From an uncultured Phycisphaerales bacterium (GTDB taxonomy: Bacteria; Planctomycetota; Phycisphaerae; Phycisphaerales; UBA1924): a DNA stretch of 7,211 nucleotides. A program made the translations under genes and the position numbers. Positions 1 through 5,087 of the stretch are shown piece after piece. Each line of letters starts with the position of its first letter. Within the stretch, counting starts at the first letter, position 1. The notes beneath the pieces are model-generated. The model ran no database searches. It was not told the origin of the DNA and saw nothing but the letters and a program-made list of their open reading frames with translations. The stretch covers positions 1 through 7,211 of the forward strand of contig CALAFV010000070.1 in NCBI GenBank assembly GCA_937891445.1, given 5' to 3'.

Positions 1-3
1 GGG

Positions 4-35
4 GAGGAAACAGGAAAGAGGAAGCAGGAAACAGG
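4..35 (+). repeat. Degenerate heptanucleotide repeat array (purine-rich)
   Basis: Four and a half consecutive 7-bp units read GAGGAAA, CAGGAAA, GAGGAAG, CAGGAAA and then CAGG. The strict 7-bp period and alternation of units are visible directly. It may continue to the left beyond the window. It is of a different unit type from the GGCAATG elements further right but has the same period. Confidence 0.8.
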
Positions 36-82
36 TGCGCTCGTGCCGGGGACGAGGCGTGGAAATGAGGGAGAGAAGGGAG

Positions 83-107
83 CACGGTTGAGCGGGGCTC
101 AACCGTG
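83..107. repeat. Perfect 11-bp palindromic hairpin with GGG loop
   Basis: CACGGTTGAGC (83-93) is exactly complementary to GCTCAACCGTG (97-107), leaving a 3-base GGG loop. No T-tract follows, so it is a poor candidate for an intrinsic terminator. It resembles the second hairpin at 167-185 in having a CACGG-type stem base followed by a CAC trinucleotide, which suggests a REP-like dispersed element. That last point is an inference. Confidence 0.75.
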
Positions 108-166
108 GCACCCGGCAGGACGCTCGGCTCGGGGATGAGGCGAGGAGGAGGGGGAGAAGGGGAAGA

Positions 167-185
167 CACGGGCTGAAAGCCCGTG
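167..185. repeat. Perfect 8-bp palindromic hairpin with GAA loop
   Basis: CACGGGCT (167-174) pairs with AGCCCGTG (178-185) around a GAA loop, and CCACGG follows. Palindromes of this form recur between genes in planctomycete-type genomes as far as I recall, so I read it as a dispersed REP-like element. There is no T-tract for termination. Only its structure, not its copy number, can be seen here. Confidence 0.7.
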
Positions 186-315
186 CCACGGGGGAGCGGG
201 GTGTGGGGGCGGACGCGCAACCCGCTCACTTCGTTCGCGGCTCGTCGTGGGGGCGGTTGGCGTTCCCGCGGCGCTCGCTGCGGTTCTGTCGTTGGTGCTT
301 GGAGCCCCCCCCCTC

Positions 316-343
316 GTGCTTAGTGCCTGATGCCTGGTGCCTC
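316..343 (-). repeat. Heptanucleotide repeat array (GTGCCTG type)
   Basis: Four consecutive 7-bp units read GTGCTTA, GTGCCTG, ATGCCTG and GTGCCTC on the + strand. On the - strand the array gives GGCACCA- and GGCATCA-like units. The unit GGCATCA also occurs in the element at 1339-1374, linking this array to that family. It lies about 150 bp upstream of motA and is preceded by a run of nine C residues. Confidence 0.75.
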
Positions 344-496
344 CTCCCGAGAGGCTGTACCGATTATGCCGGCCGGTGGATTGGGGTGGGTCGCGCGGGC
401 GTGGTGGGCGTGCGGGGGCTTCAGCCTCGGGGCGGATGGTCCGAAGAAACGTGCGAACCCCGAGGGTTCCGCGAAGAGCACTCCCAAGAGGCAGAG

Positions 497-1276
497 ATGG
501 ACAAATCCAGTCTCATCGGCGTGCTGGTTGGCGTGGCGTGCCTGTTTGGCGTCGGGTGGCTCGCCTCCCACGGCCACTGGGGAATGTTCTGGTCCGAGAA
601 GGGTGTGATCGCCGTCTTCGGCGGCACCATCTCGGTCATCTTCATGGCGATGCCCATGGAGAAGGTCAAGTGCGTCCCCGGCTACATCCGGCGCTTCCTG
701 TTCTGGAAGGGCAAGAGCGCTGCCGAGGTCGTCAAACTCATGCAGCAGATGAGCGAGAAGGCCCGGCGTGAGGGGATCCTCTCCCTCGAGGGCGAGGTCG
801 AGAAGGTCGGCGACCCGTTCCTCGCCAGCGGCCTGAAGGCCGCGATCGACGGCTCGGCGCCCGAGGTCATCGAGGCCACGCTGCGCCTCGAGATCCTCGC
901 GATGCAGGAGCGCCACAAGGCCGGCAAGAAGTTCTTCGACCTCATCAAACTGTACGCCCCGGGGTGGGGGCTGGTGGCGACGCTGATCGGCCAGATCGGC
1001 ATGTTCGGCCACCTCGGCGGCTCGATCGAGGTGATGGGCCACATGCTCGCCGTCGCCGTCGTCGCGACGATGTACGGCACCGTCCTGGCCAACGCCGTCG
1101 CGGGTCCGATCGGCGACAAACTGGCGCTGCGCTCCGCCGAGGAGATCCTCGGGCGCGAGATGATGCTCCAGGGGATCCTGTCGATCCAGGCCGGGGACAA
1201 CCCGCGCGTCACCGTGGACAAGATGCTCGCCTTCATCCCGCAGTCGCACCGCACGAAACTGAACCTTGCGGCGTGA
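497..1276 (+). CDS. motA: Flagellar stator protein MotA
   Basis: Stator subunit of the flagellar motor. With MotB it forms the inner-membrane proton (or sodium) channel that drives rotor protein FliG. The 259-residue product has the usual MotA length and plan: membrane helices near residues 4-23 and 35-53, a large cytoplasmic loop, then helices near 150-175 and 180-203. The loop carries ARREGILSLE (89-98), the family motif whose Arg90 and Glu98 correspond to the FliG-contacting charges. Pro155 (APGWG) and Pro204 (AGPIGDKL) match the two conserved prolines near the channel. The C-terminal GILSIQAGDNP segment is also typical. The ATG at 497 is chosen because AAGAGG lies 5 bases before it and the protein starts directly with the first helix; the frame stays open to 203, but that part is unlike any MotA. 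Helix 3 reads ATLIG where GTLIG is usual. motB follows after a hairpin. Confidence 0.93.
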   Translation: MDKSSLIGVLVGVACLFGVGWLASHGHWGMFWSEKGVIAVFGGTISVIFMAMPMEKVKCVPGYIRRFLFWKGKSAAEVVKLMQQMSEKARREGILSLEGEVEKVGDPFLASGLKAAIDGSAPEVIEATLRLEILAMQERHKAGKKFFDLIKLYAPGWGLVATLIGQIGMFGHLGGSIEVMGHMLAVAVVATMYGTVLANAVAGPIGDKLALRSAEEILGREMMLQGILSIQAGDNPRVTVDKMLAFIPQSHRTKLNLAA

Positions 1277-1280
1277 AAGA

Positions 1281-1316
1281 GGCAATGGGGAACGGGCAAT
1301 GGGCAATGGAGGAGGC
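1281..1316 (+). repeat. 36-bp heptad element, copy 1
   Basis: Five 7-bp units plus a final C. Units one, three and four are GGCAATG, unit two is GGGAACG, and unit five is GAGGAGG. The same order of unit types is found at 4367-4402 and, inverted, at 1339-1374. It differs from the 4367 copy at six of 35 positions, all transitions. It begins 5 bases after the motA stop codon. Confidence 0.85.
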
Positions 1317-1338
1317 GCAAGGCTGAAGGCGTGCAGCG

Positions 1339-1374
1339 GCTTCTTCCATTGCCCATTGCCTGATGCCCATTGCC
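1339..1374 (-). repeat. 36-bp heptad element, copy 2 (inverted)
   Basis: Read on the - strand, this copy has GGCAATG as units one, three and four, GGCATCA as unit two and GAAGAAG as unit five, followed by C. It differs from copy 1 at five of 35 positions and forms the 3' arm of the hairpin at 1280-1375. It covers the region where a motB ribosome-binding site would lie. Confidence 0.85.
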
Positions 1375-1384
1375 TGGCCCTCTC

Positions 1385-2227
1385 ATGAGCGATCACGAGC
1401 ACAACCAGTCCGCGGGTCACGGCGGCGGCCACCACCGCAGGGGGGGCCACCACCACCACCACGGCGGCAGCCACGAGGAGCACGAGGGTGCGCCCGAGTG
1501 GCTCATCTCCTTCGCCGACAACGTCATGCTCCAGATGGGCTTCTTCGTCATCCTTCTGGCCCTGAACCTGAAGGAGCCCACCACCGGCGGCATCGGCGGC
1601 AAGGACCGCAACGGCGATCCTCCCGCCGCGCTGCTGGACGCCGCGATCGCGATCCGCGAGGCGTTCAACAACCCCGTTGACCTCACCTCGACCGATCCCA
1701 ACGACTACGCCCTCGTGCAGCGCATCCTGGAGCGGCGGCGCAACGGGCAGACCTCCCAGCCGGGGCCGATGGGCGACCGGCAGGACATGCAGTCGATTCG
1801 CCCCAGCGACTACATCGCGCCCAACGCTTTGGCGCCGTTCGAGGACGGCTCGGCCGAACTCACCGACGCCGCCCGCGCGGCGGTGATCGAGGCCGCGAGG
1901 GATCTCGCCGGCCAGGTCTTCGTCGTCGAGGTGCGCGGGCACGTCAGCGCGGCGGAGGCGGCTCTGACCGACGACCGCGGGATGATGCTCAGTTACCGGC
2001 GGGCGATGGCCGTCGCGCGCCTGCTGGAGGAGCGGGGCCTGAAGTGGCAACAGATCCGGGTGGTCCCGATGGGTGACACCAACCGCATCACGCCGCGGGC
2101 CGCGGACCGCTCCGGCCACCGGACGAACCAGCGCGTCGAGGTCTTCCAGACCCAGGACGTCATGCCCAACGACCCGTACGCCCGCGAGAGCGCCGACCCC
2201 GGACCTGCCGCGGCGGACGGCCGGTAG
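1385..2227 (+). CDS. motB: Flagellar stator protein MotB (OmpA-type C-terminus)
   Basis: Partner of MotA. It contributes the single membrane helix with the ion-binding aspartate and anchors the stator to peptidoglycan. The 280-residue product has a His-rich cytoplasmic tail (12 His in residues 1-34, with five in a row at 22-26), then the MotB signature around residues 37-62, APEWLISFAD with Asp45 as the expected proton-binding residue. A linker with a possible plug helix (about 80-95) follows, then an OmpA-like domain (about 144-255) with FEDGSAEL, GHVS, LSYRRAMAV and NQRVEV. Two oddities are seen: the usual GHTD motif reads GHVS (186-188), losing the Asp, and NRRV reads NQRV. The ATG at 1385 is preferred over a TTG 15 bases earlier because it begins a natural tail, but no Shine-Dalgarno sequence is visible. 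The upstream bases lie in the large hairpin. A low-complexity tail follows residue 258. Confidence 0.9.
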   Translation: MSDHEHNQSAGHGGGHHRRGGHHHHHGGSHEEHEGAPEWLISFADNVMLQMGFFVILLALNLKEPTTGGIGGKDRNGDPPAALLDAAIAIREAFNNPVDLTSTDPNDYALVQRILERRRNGQTSQPGPMGDRQDMQSIRPSDYIAPNALAPFEDGSAELTDAARAAVIEAARDLAGQVFVVEVRGHVSAAEAALTDDRGMMLSYRRAMAVARLLEERGLKWQQIRVVPMGDTNRITPRAADRSGHRTNQRVEVFQTQDVMPNDPYARESADPGPAAADGR

Positions 2228-2278
2228 CCCGCAACACAGTGCACATTTGTGCGTGCTAACCACCAGGCGCACCGAGCG

Positions 2279-2363
2279 TCAAGCGGTCTTCACATGCCGC
2301 TGAGCGCTTGGGCGGCGGCATTTCCGGGCCCTAATCTGCGCCAATCGCGTGAGAACCGCTTGA
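2279..2363. repeat. Separated 9-bp inverted repeat in the motB-phoD gap
   Basis: TCAAGCGGT (2279-2287) is the exact complement of ACCGCTTGA (2355-2363), 67 bases apart. Between them lies a weaker hairpin, ATGCCGC (2294-2300) with GCGGCAT (2315-2321), followed by only TT. A further small hairpin, CGGTGA (2376-2381) with TCACCG (2390-2395), follows. They could act in ending motB transcription or in the phoD leader. I see no clear promoter in this 262-bp gap, and the assignment is weak. Confidence 0.4.
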
Positions 2364-2476
2364 TCCGCTTCCAGACGGTGAGTTTGCTTTCACCGGCTGG
2401 ACCGGGTGGTCCGTGCGCCGCAACGGATGCGGCGTGGGCGCAGCCGGTCGCCGTCGCCCGCGGCGCGGGCGCAAGC

Positions 2477-2480
2477 GGAG
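2477..2480 (+). promoter_or_regulatory. Ribosome-binding site deciding the phoD start
   Basis: GGAG lies 9 bases before the ATG at 2490. It supports that start, which begins a clean signal peptide, over the in-frame ATG codons at 2406 and 2427, which would add a basic low-complexity stretch. Confidence 0.6.
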
Positions 2481-2489
2481 ACAGGCACC

Positions 2490-3677
2490 ATGCGAACAGG
2501 GAAGGTTGCGGCCGCGGCCGCCGCGGCGGTGTGCGCGTTGGCCGGGGTCGCGGGGACCGTGTGGGCGCTGGCTGCGCCGGGCGAGACGATGACCAGCACC
2601 GGCGCGGCTGCGGCGGCCCGCGCGCTGGAGGCGTCGCACACGGCCGTGTCGCGGATCGCCTTCGGCTCGTGCCTCAAGCAGGACAACCCGCAGCCGATCT
2701 GGGACGCCGTGCTCGACGCCGTGCCGGACCTGTTCATCTTCCTGGGCGACAACGTCTACGCCGACACGAGCGACATCGACCGGCTCAAGGACTGCTACGA
2801 GCGGCTGTCGCGGCGGGAGGGCTTCCGCCGCCTGCTGGATGCGTGCACGGTGCTGGCGACCTGGGACGACCACGACTATTACAAGAACGGGTCGGCGGGG
2901 AACTACCGGGGCAAACGCGAGTCGCAGCAGGTCTTCATGGACTTCTGGGGCGACCCGGCGGACTCGGCCCGCCGCACGCGCGACGGGGTGTACGACGCCT
3001 ACGTCTTCGGCCCGGAGGGGCGGCGGGTGCAGGTCATTCTGCTCGACGCCCGGTTCTTCAAGGACAAGAGGCGCGGCACGATCCTGGGCGACGAGCAGTG
3101 GGCGTGGTTCGAGGAGCAACTCAAGGTCCCGGCCGACGTGCGGATCGTCGCCAACGGCACGCAGGTGATCGCCCGCGACCACGGCGGCGAGAAGTGGGCC
3201 GACATCCCCGGTGAGATCGAGCACCTGATCGAGGTCATCGGCCGCGCGAAGGCCGACGGGGTCATCCTGCTTTCGGGCGACCGCCACCACGCCGAGATCT
3301 CGCGGCTGACGCCCAGCGGCGCGCAGCGATCCGGCGCGACGCCGATCGAGACTGGCACGCCGTGGGACCCGCACGGGGCGCCGTCCGCCGCCGCGACGGG
3401 GGAGCGCGAGCCGCTGCGGTACCCGCTGTACGACGTCACGGCCAGCAGCCTCAACCGCAGCAAGTGGTTCGTCATGGAGCGCAACCCCAGCCGCGTCGGG
3501 CGCGCGTACCCGGGGAGCAACTTCGGGTTCATCGAGATCGACTGGTCGCAGAAGGACCCGGTGATCTCGATGCAGGTGCGGGACGTGGCCGGCCGCGTGC
3601 GCATCCGCGAGGACGTGCGGCTGAGCGAACTACGCGGGCGTGAGGGGGCCGAGGTCGCGGGGGCGTCGCGCGAGTAA
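2490..3677 (+). CDS. phoD: Alkaline phosphatase D family (PhoD-like) metallophosphatase
   Basis: Predicted exported phosphomonoesterase or phosphodiesterase that would release phosphate outside the cytoplasm. The 395-residue protein starts with a Sec-type signal peptide: Arg2 and Lys5, an Ala-rich core (7-27) and a likely cut after ALA near residue 28. No twin-arginine motif is present at this start, although many PhoD proteins use the Tat route. The metallophosphatase motifs appear in order: FGSC (58-61, Cys a known metal ligand in PhoD), LGDNVYAD (85-92), WDDHDYY (125-131), LLDARFF (184-190), NGTQV (222-226) and LLSGDRHHAE (260-269). All core residues appear intact. The usual N-terminal Ig-like PhoD_N domain is absent, so this is the short form. 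Substrate cannot be read from sequence. It stands alone as a single gene, converges on coaC and ends in an intrinsic terminator. Phosphate control is plausible, but I saw no Pho box. Confidence 0.87.
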   Translation: MRTGKVAAAAAAAVCALAGVAGTVWALAAPGETMTSTGAAAAARALEASHTAVSRIAFGSCLKQDNPQPIWDAVLDAVPDLFIFLGDNVYADTSDIDRLKDCYERLSRREGFRRLLDACTVLATWDDHDYYKNGSAGNYRGKRESQQVFMDFWGDPADSARRTRDGVYDAYVFGPEGRRVQVILLDARFFKDKRRGTILGDEQWAWFEEQLKVPADVRIVANGTQVIARDHGGEKWADIPGEIEHLIEVIGRAKADGVILLSGDRHHAEISRLTPSGAQRSGATPIETGTPWDPHGAPSAAATGEREPLRYPLYDVTASSLNRSKWFVMERNPSRVGRAYPGSNFGFIEIDWSQKDPVISMQVRDVAGRVRIREDVRLSELRGREGAEVAGASRE

Positions 3678-3723
3678 GAGCGGGCGGTTCCCGCCGGTTC
3701 GACCCGGCGAATGGACCTCCCGG

Positions 3724-3768
3724 CCGGTCGGCCCACCTTGTGTACGCGGGTGGGCCGCCGGTCTTTTT
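3724..3768 (+). terminator. Intrinsic terminator of phoD
   Basis: CCGG-T-CGGCCCACC (3724-3737) pairs with GGTGGGCCG-CCGG (3749-3761): 13 pairs with one bulged T and an 11-base loop, followed at once by TCTTTTT (3762-3768). It lies 46 bases after the phoD stop and 14 bases beyond the end of convergent coaC. On the - strand the same stem is not followed by T residues, so it may stop coaC transcripts only weakly. Confidence 0.88.
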
Positions 3769-3782
3769 GGGGGTCGCGTTGG

Positions 3783-4352
3783 TCAGCGTTTGGCGGCGAG
3801 GGCGGCGCGGATCGCTTCGAGCAGTTCCTCGGGCTCGACCATGCGGCCGGGGCCGACGTGCCGGCAGGCCTGCCAGCCGCTGGCGGGGCCAACGATCGTG
3901 TAGCCGTCGGACTTGAGCGTGGCGAGGTTGCGCTGCGTGGCCGGCTGGGACCACATGACGTCGTTCATGCTCGGGGCCAGGAGGACCGGGGTCTTCGAGC
4001 GGTCGATCGCGCTGAGGATCAGGCTGACGGCGTCGTCCGTGCGCCCGGTGGCGAGTTTGGCCATCGCGTCCATCGTGCACGGGGCGACGACGGCGAGGTC
4101 CGCGGCGGAGGCCAGGGCGATGTGCTGCGGGTCCTGGCTCTCGATGTGCTCCCACTGGCTGGTGTACACCGGCCGCGCGGAAAGGGCCTGGAACGTCAGC
4201 GGCGTGACGAACCGGCACGCCGCCTCGGTCATCGCGACGGTGACCTGAGCGCCGGCCTGGGCCAGGCGCGACACGAGCGTGCAGACCTTGTACGCGGCGA
4301 TACCGCCGGTCACGCCGACGATGATGCGGGCGCCGGAGACGGGGTCAGCCAC
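3783..4352 (-). CDS. coaC: Phosphopantothenoylcysteine decarboxylase (stand-alone CoaC flavoprotein)
   Basis: FMN-dependent enzyme of coenzyme A synthesis that decarboxylates 4'-phospho-N-pantothenoylcysteine to 4'-phosphopantetheine in the cytoplasm. At 189 residues it matches the flavoprotein half only. Visible motifs are VGVTGGIAAYK (12-22, FMN binding), HIALA (77-81) with His77 as the catalytic base, the PSMNDVMW substrate motif (127-134), and ACRHVGPGRM (162-171) with Cys163 as the redox and acid residue. Two changes are seen: ACG is usual where ACR occurs, and the usual PATAN-type loop reads PCTMD (91-95). In most bacteria CoaC is fused to CoaB, the ligase; here the frame stops after CoaC and no CoaB follows. 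The start is GTG at 4352, supported by GGGAG 8 bases upstream. It follows rpoZ by 63 bases, matching the common rpoZ-coaBC order. Related HFCD flavoproteins are the alternative, but context favours CoaC. Confidence 0.88.
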   Translation of the reverse strand: MADPVSGARIIVGVTGGIAAYKVCTLVSRLAQAGAQVTVAMTEAACRFVTPLTFQALSARPVYTSQWEHIESQDPQHIALASAADLAVVAPCTMDAMAKLATGRTDDAVSLILSAIDRSKTPVLLAPSMNDVMWSQPATQRNLATLKSDGYTIVGPASGWQACRHVGPGRMVEPEELLEAIRAALAAKR

Positions 4353-4360
4353 TGGAAAGA

Positions 4361-4365
4361 CTCCC
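4361..4365 (-). promoter_or_regulatory. Ribosome-binding site for the GTG start of coaC
   Basis: GGGAG on the - strand lies 8 bases before the GTG at 4352 and abuts the heptad repeat at 4367-4402. It decides for the GTG start; no ATG exists near the beginning of the flavoprotein fold. Confidence 0.65.
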
Positions 4366-4366
4366 G

Positions 4367-4402
4367 GGCGATGGGGAGTGGGCGATGGGCAACGGAAGAG
4401 GC
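4367..4402 (+). repeat. 36-bp heptad element, copy 3
   Basis: Units one and three are GGCGATG, unit two GGGAGTG, unit four GGCAACG and unit five GAAGAGG, followed by C. This is the same order as copy 1 at 1281-1316, with six differences in 35, all transitions. It occupies most of the 63-bp gap between rpoZ and coaC. In the rpoZ-coaC transcript its pyrimidine-rich complement would be read. No inverted partner lies beside it. Confidence 0.85.
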
Positions 4403-4415
4403 ACGCGGCCGGTCG

Positions 4416-4697
4416 TCAGCCCTGCGGCAGACCGGCGCGCGAGCGCATGTGCTCTTCGAGTTGCTCGGGCGACATGGACGACTTCCAGTCCACGTCGGAA
4501 GTCGGGTCGAAGTCGTAGGTGATCTTGTTCTGGAGGATTTCCTCGATCACCAGTTCCAGGTCGGAGCGGCCCTCGCGCTCCACCAGAGGGCGGGCGCCGT
4601 CCATGAGTTGGACGAGCCGGCGCTGGATCAGCGCGCACAGTTTGAACCTGCCGCCCATCTTCTCGACAATCTCGTCGCTCTTGAGCGCTTCGATCAT
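4416..4697 (-). CDS. rpoZ: DNA-directed RNA polymerase subunit omega
   Basis: Small RNA polymerase subunit that helps fold and hold beta-prime in the core enzyme. The 93-residue product has the usual omega length and layout: the N-terminal helix with EALKSDEIVEKMGGRF (3-18), then KLCALIQRRLVQLMDG (19-34), corresponding to the conserved RF-x-L...A-x-RA-x-QL segment, PLVE (37-40), and a second helix ending LVIEEILQNKITYD (49-62). The C-terminal tail (63-93) is acidic and variable. AGGAG stands 11 bases before the ATG, slightly further than usual. Its place directly before coaC is a conserved gene order, though gmk, which often precedes rpoZ, is absent here. The upstream region is shared with a divergent gene. 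Confidence 0.87.
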   Translation of the reverse strand: MIEALKSDEIVEKMGGRFKLCALIQRRLVQLMDGARPLVEREGRSDLELVIEEILQNKITYDFDPTSDVDWKSSMSPEQLEEHMRSRAGLPQG

Positions 4698-4781
4698 GGA
4701 ACGTGAGTCTCCTGCGGCGCCGGCGCCCGGAGGGCGGGGCGGAAAAACTCAGGGCAAGGCGGCGGCGGTCACGATAACCCT

Positions 4782-4803
4782 CCGCGGGACGCGGTTCCCG
4801 CGG
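4782..4803. repeat. 8-bp inverted repeat upstream of rpoZ
   Basis: CCGCGGGA (4782-4789) and TCCCGCGG (4796-4803) are exact complements with a 6-base loop. It lies 85 bases before the rpoZ start. It could be an operator or a leader hairpin; no T-tract follows on either strand. Confidence 0.5.
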
Positions 4804-4909
4804 CGTCGGACAACCCCCGGCCGACCCCGCTCGGAAGCCGTTGCCGGGCTTGGCTCGCTCAAAAGCCCCTGAGTGCGCCTTGGGCTGCCACGTCCCGCGC
4901 CGTCCCGGG

Positions 4910-4937
4910 TTGTGGCGGGCCCGAACGGGACTATACT
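4910..4937 (+). promoter_or_regulatory. Sigma70-type promoter for the DUF3553 gene
   Basis: TTGTGG (4910-4915) as -35 and TATACT (4932-4937) as -10 are separated by 16 bases. TATACT stands out sharply from the surrounding GC-rich sequence. The predicted start of transcription is near 4944, giving a leader of about 144 bases before the ATG at 5088. Confidence 0.65.
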
Positions 4938-4976
4938 ATTCCTGGGTGGGGTTGCCGGACAACAGAGGGGATGGTG

Positions 4977-4996
4977 CGGCCGGGCCAGCCCGGCCG
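4977..4996 (+). repeat. GC-rich hairpin in the DUF3553 gene leader
   Basis: CGGCCGGGC (4977-4985) is the exact complement of GCCCGGCCG (4988-4996) around CA. In RNA the tip pair would open to a 4-base loop, leaving 8 very stable pairs. It sits about 33 bases after the predicted transcription start. Its role is unknown. Confidence 0.55.
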
Positions 4997-5087
4997 GTTG
5001 AGGCGTTCAGGCCCCGCCGTGTCGGCCAGGGGTTCGCCCCGGGGGGGTTCATCATGGGGGCAGAGCATTCCGTCCCACGGAGCGGCG

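Larger units (their letters stand above)
1..496. other. Gene-free left flank and motA leader
   Basis: I find no credible gene in this stretch. Open frames that cross it have no family resemblance and a composition typical of random high-GC sequence. It contains a purine-rich heptad repeat (4-35), two perfect hairpins (83-107 and 167-185), a run of nine C residues (305-313), a second heptad repeat (316-343), and a short hairpin (GAACCC at 455-460 with GGGTTC at 464-469, loop CGA) about 28 bases before the motA start. I could not identify a convincing sigma70 promoter for motA. Nothing shows what gene lies to the left. Confidence 0.7.
1280..1375 (+). repeat. Long hairpin filling the motA-motB gap
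   Basis: Bases 1280-1316 pair with 1339-1375 over 37 positions. In RNA these give 32 Watson-Crick pairs, 3 G-U pairs and 2 mismatches (1290/1365 and 1292/1363). The inner 16 bases GGCAATGGGCAATGGA (1295-1310) are matched perfectly by 1345-1360. The loop is 22 bases (1317-1338). The structure starts 4 bases after the motA stop and ends 9 bases before the motB ATG. It consists of two inverted copies of one heptad element. No T-tract follows it, so it is unlikely to be a simple terminator. It may instead protect the motA transcript or mask the motB start. Confidence 0.88.
4698..5087. other. Divergent intergenic region between rpoZ and the DUF3553 gene
   Basis: No gene is evident in these 390 bases. 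The stretch holds the presumed rpoZ control region, an 8-bp inverted repeat CCGCGGGA (4782-4789) with TCCCGCGG (4796-4803), a sigma70-type promoter on the + strand (4910-4937), and a GC-rich hairpin in the leader (4977-4996). I could not find a convincing - strand promoter for rpoZ. Confidence 0.65.

Noticed and set aside
453..472. GAACCC-CGA-GGGTTC hairpin resembling a tRNA T-arm
   Set aside because: No acceptor, D or anticodon arms can be placed around it, and the loop has 3 bases where a T-arm needs 7.
203..496. N-terminal extension of MotA by 98 residues in the same open frame
   Set aside because: The extension is low-complexity and unlike MotA, spans a heptad repeat, and the ATG at 497 has a ribosome-binding site and begins with the first membrane helix.
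1281..1374. CRISPR-like repeat array
   Set aside because: Units are 7 bp, directly adjacent and degenerate with no spacers, and there are no cas genes.
320..2272. 650-codon open frame on the - strand across motA and motB
   Set aside because: It is the antisense shadow of two clearly recognisable genes; its translation is rich in Arg, Ala, Val and Gly and shows no domain.
2331..3374. Long - strand open frame opposite phoD
   Set aside because: It is antisense to a gene with all metallophosphatase motifs and arises from high GC at third codon positions.
3724..3768. Bidirectional terminator for phoD and coaC
   Set aside because: The T-tract exists on the + strand only; the - strand reads GGGAGG after the stem, so I assign it only to phoD.
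3711..4706. 331-codon + strand open frame opposite coaC and rpoZ
   Set aside because: It is a shadow of two conserved genes on the - strand and has no family resemblance of its own.
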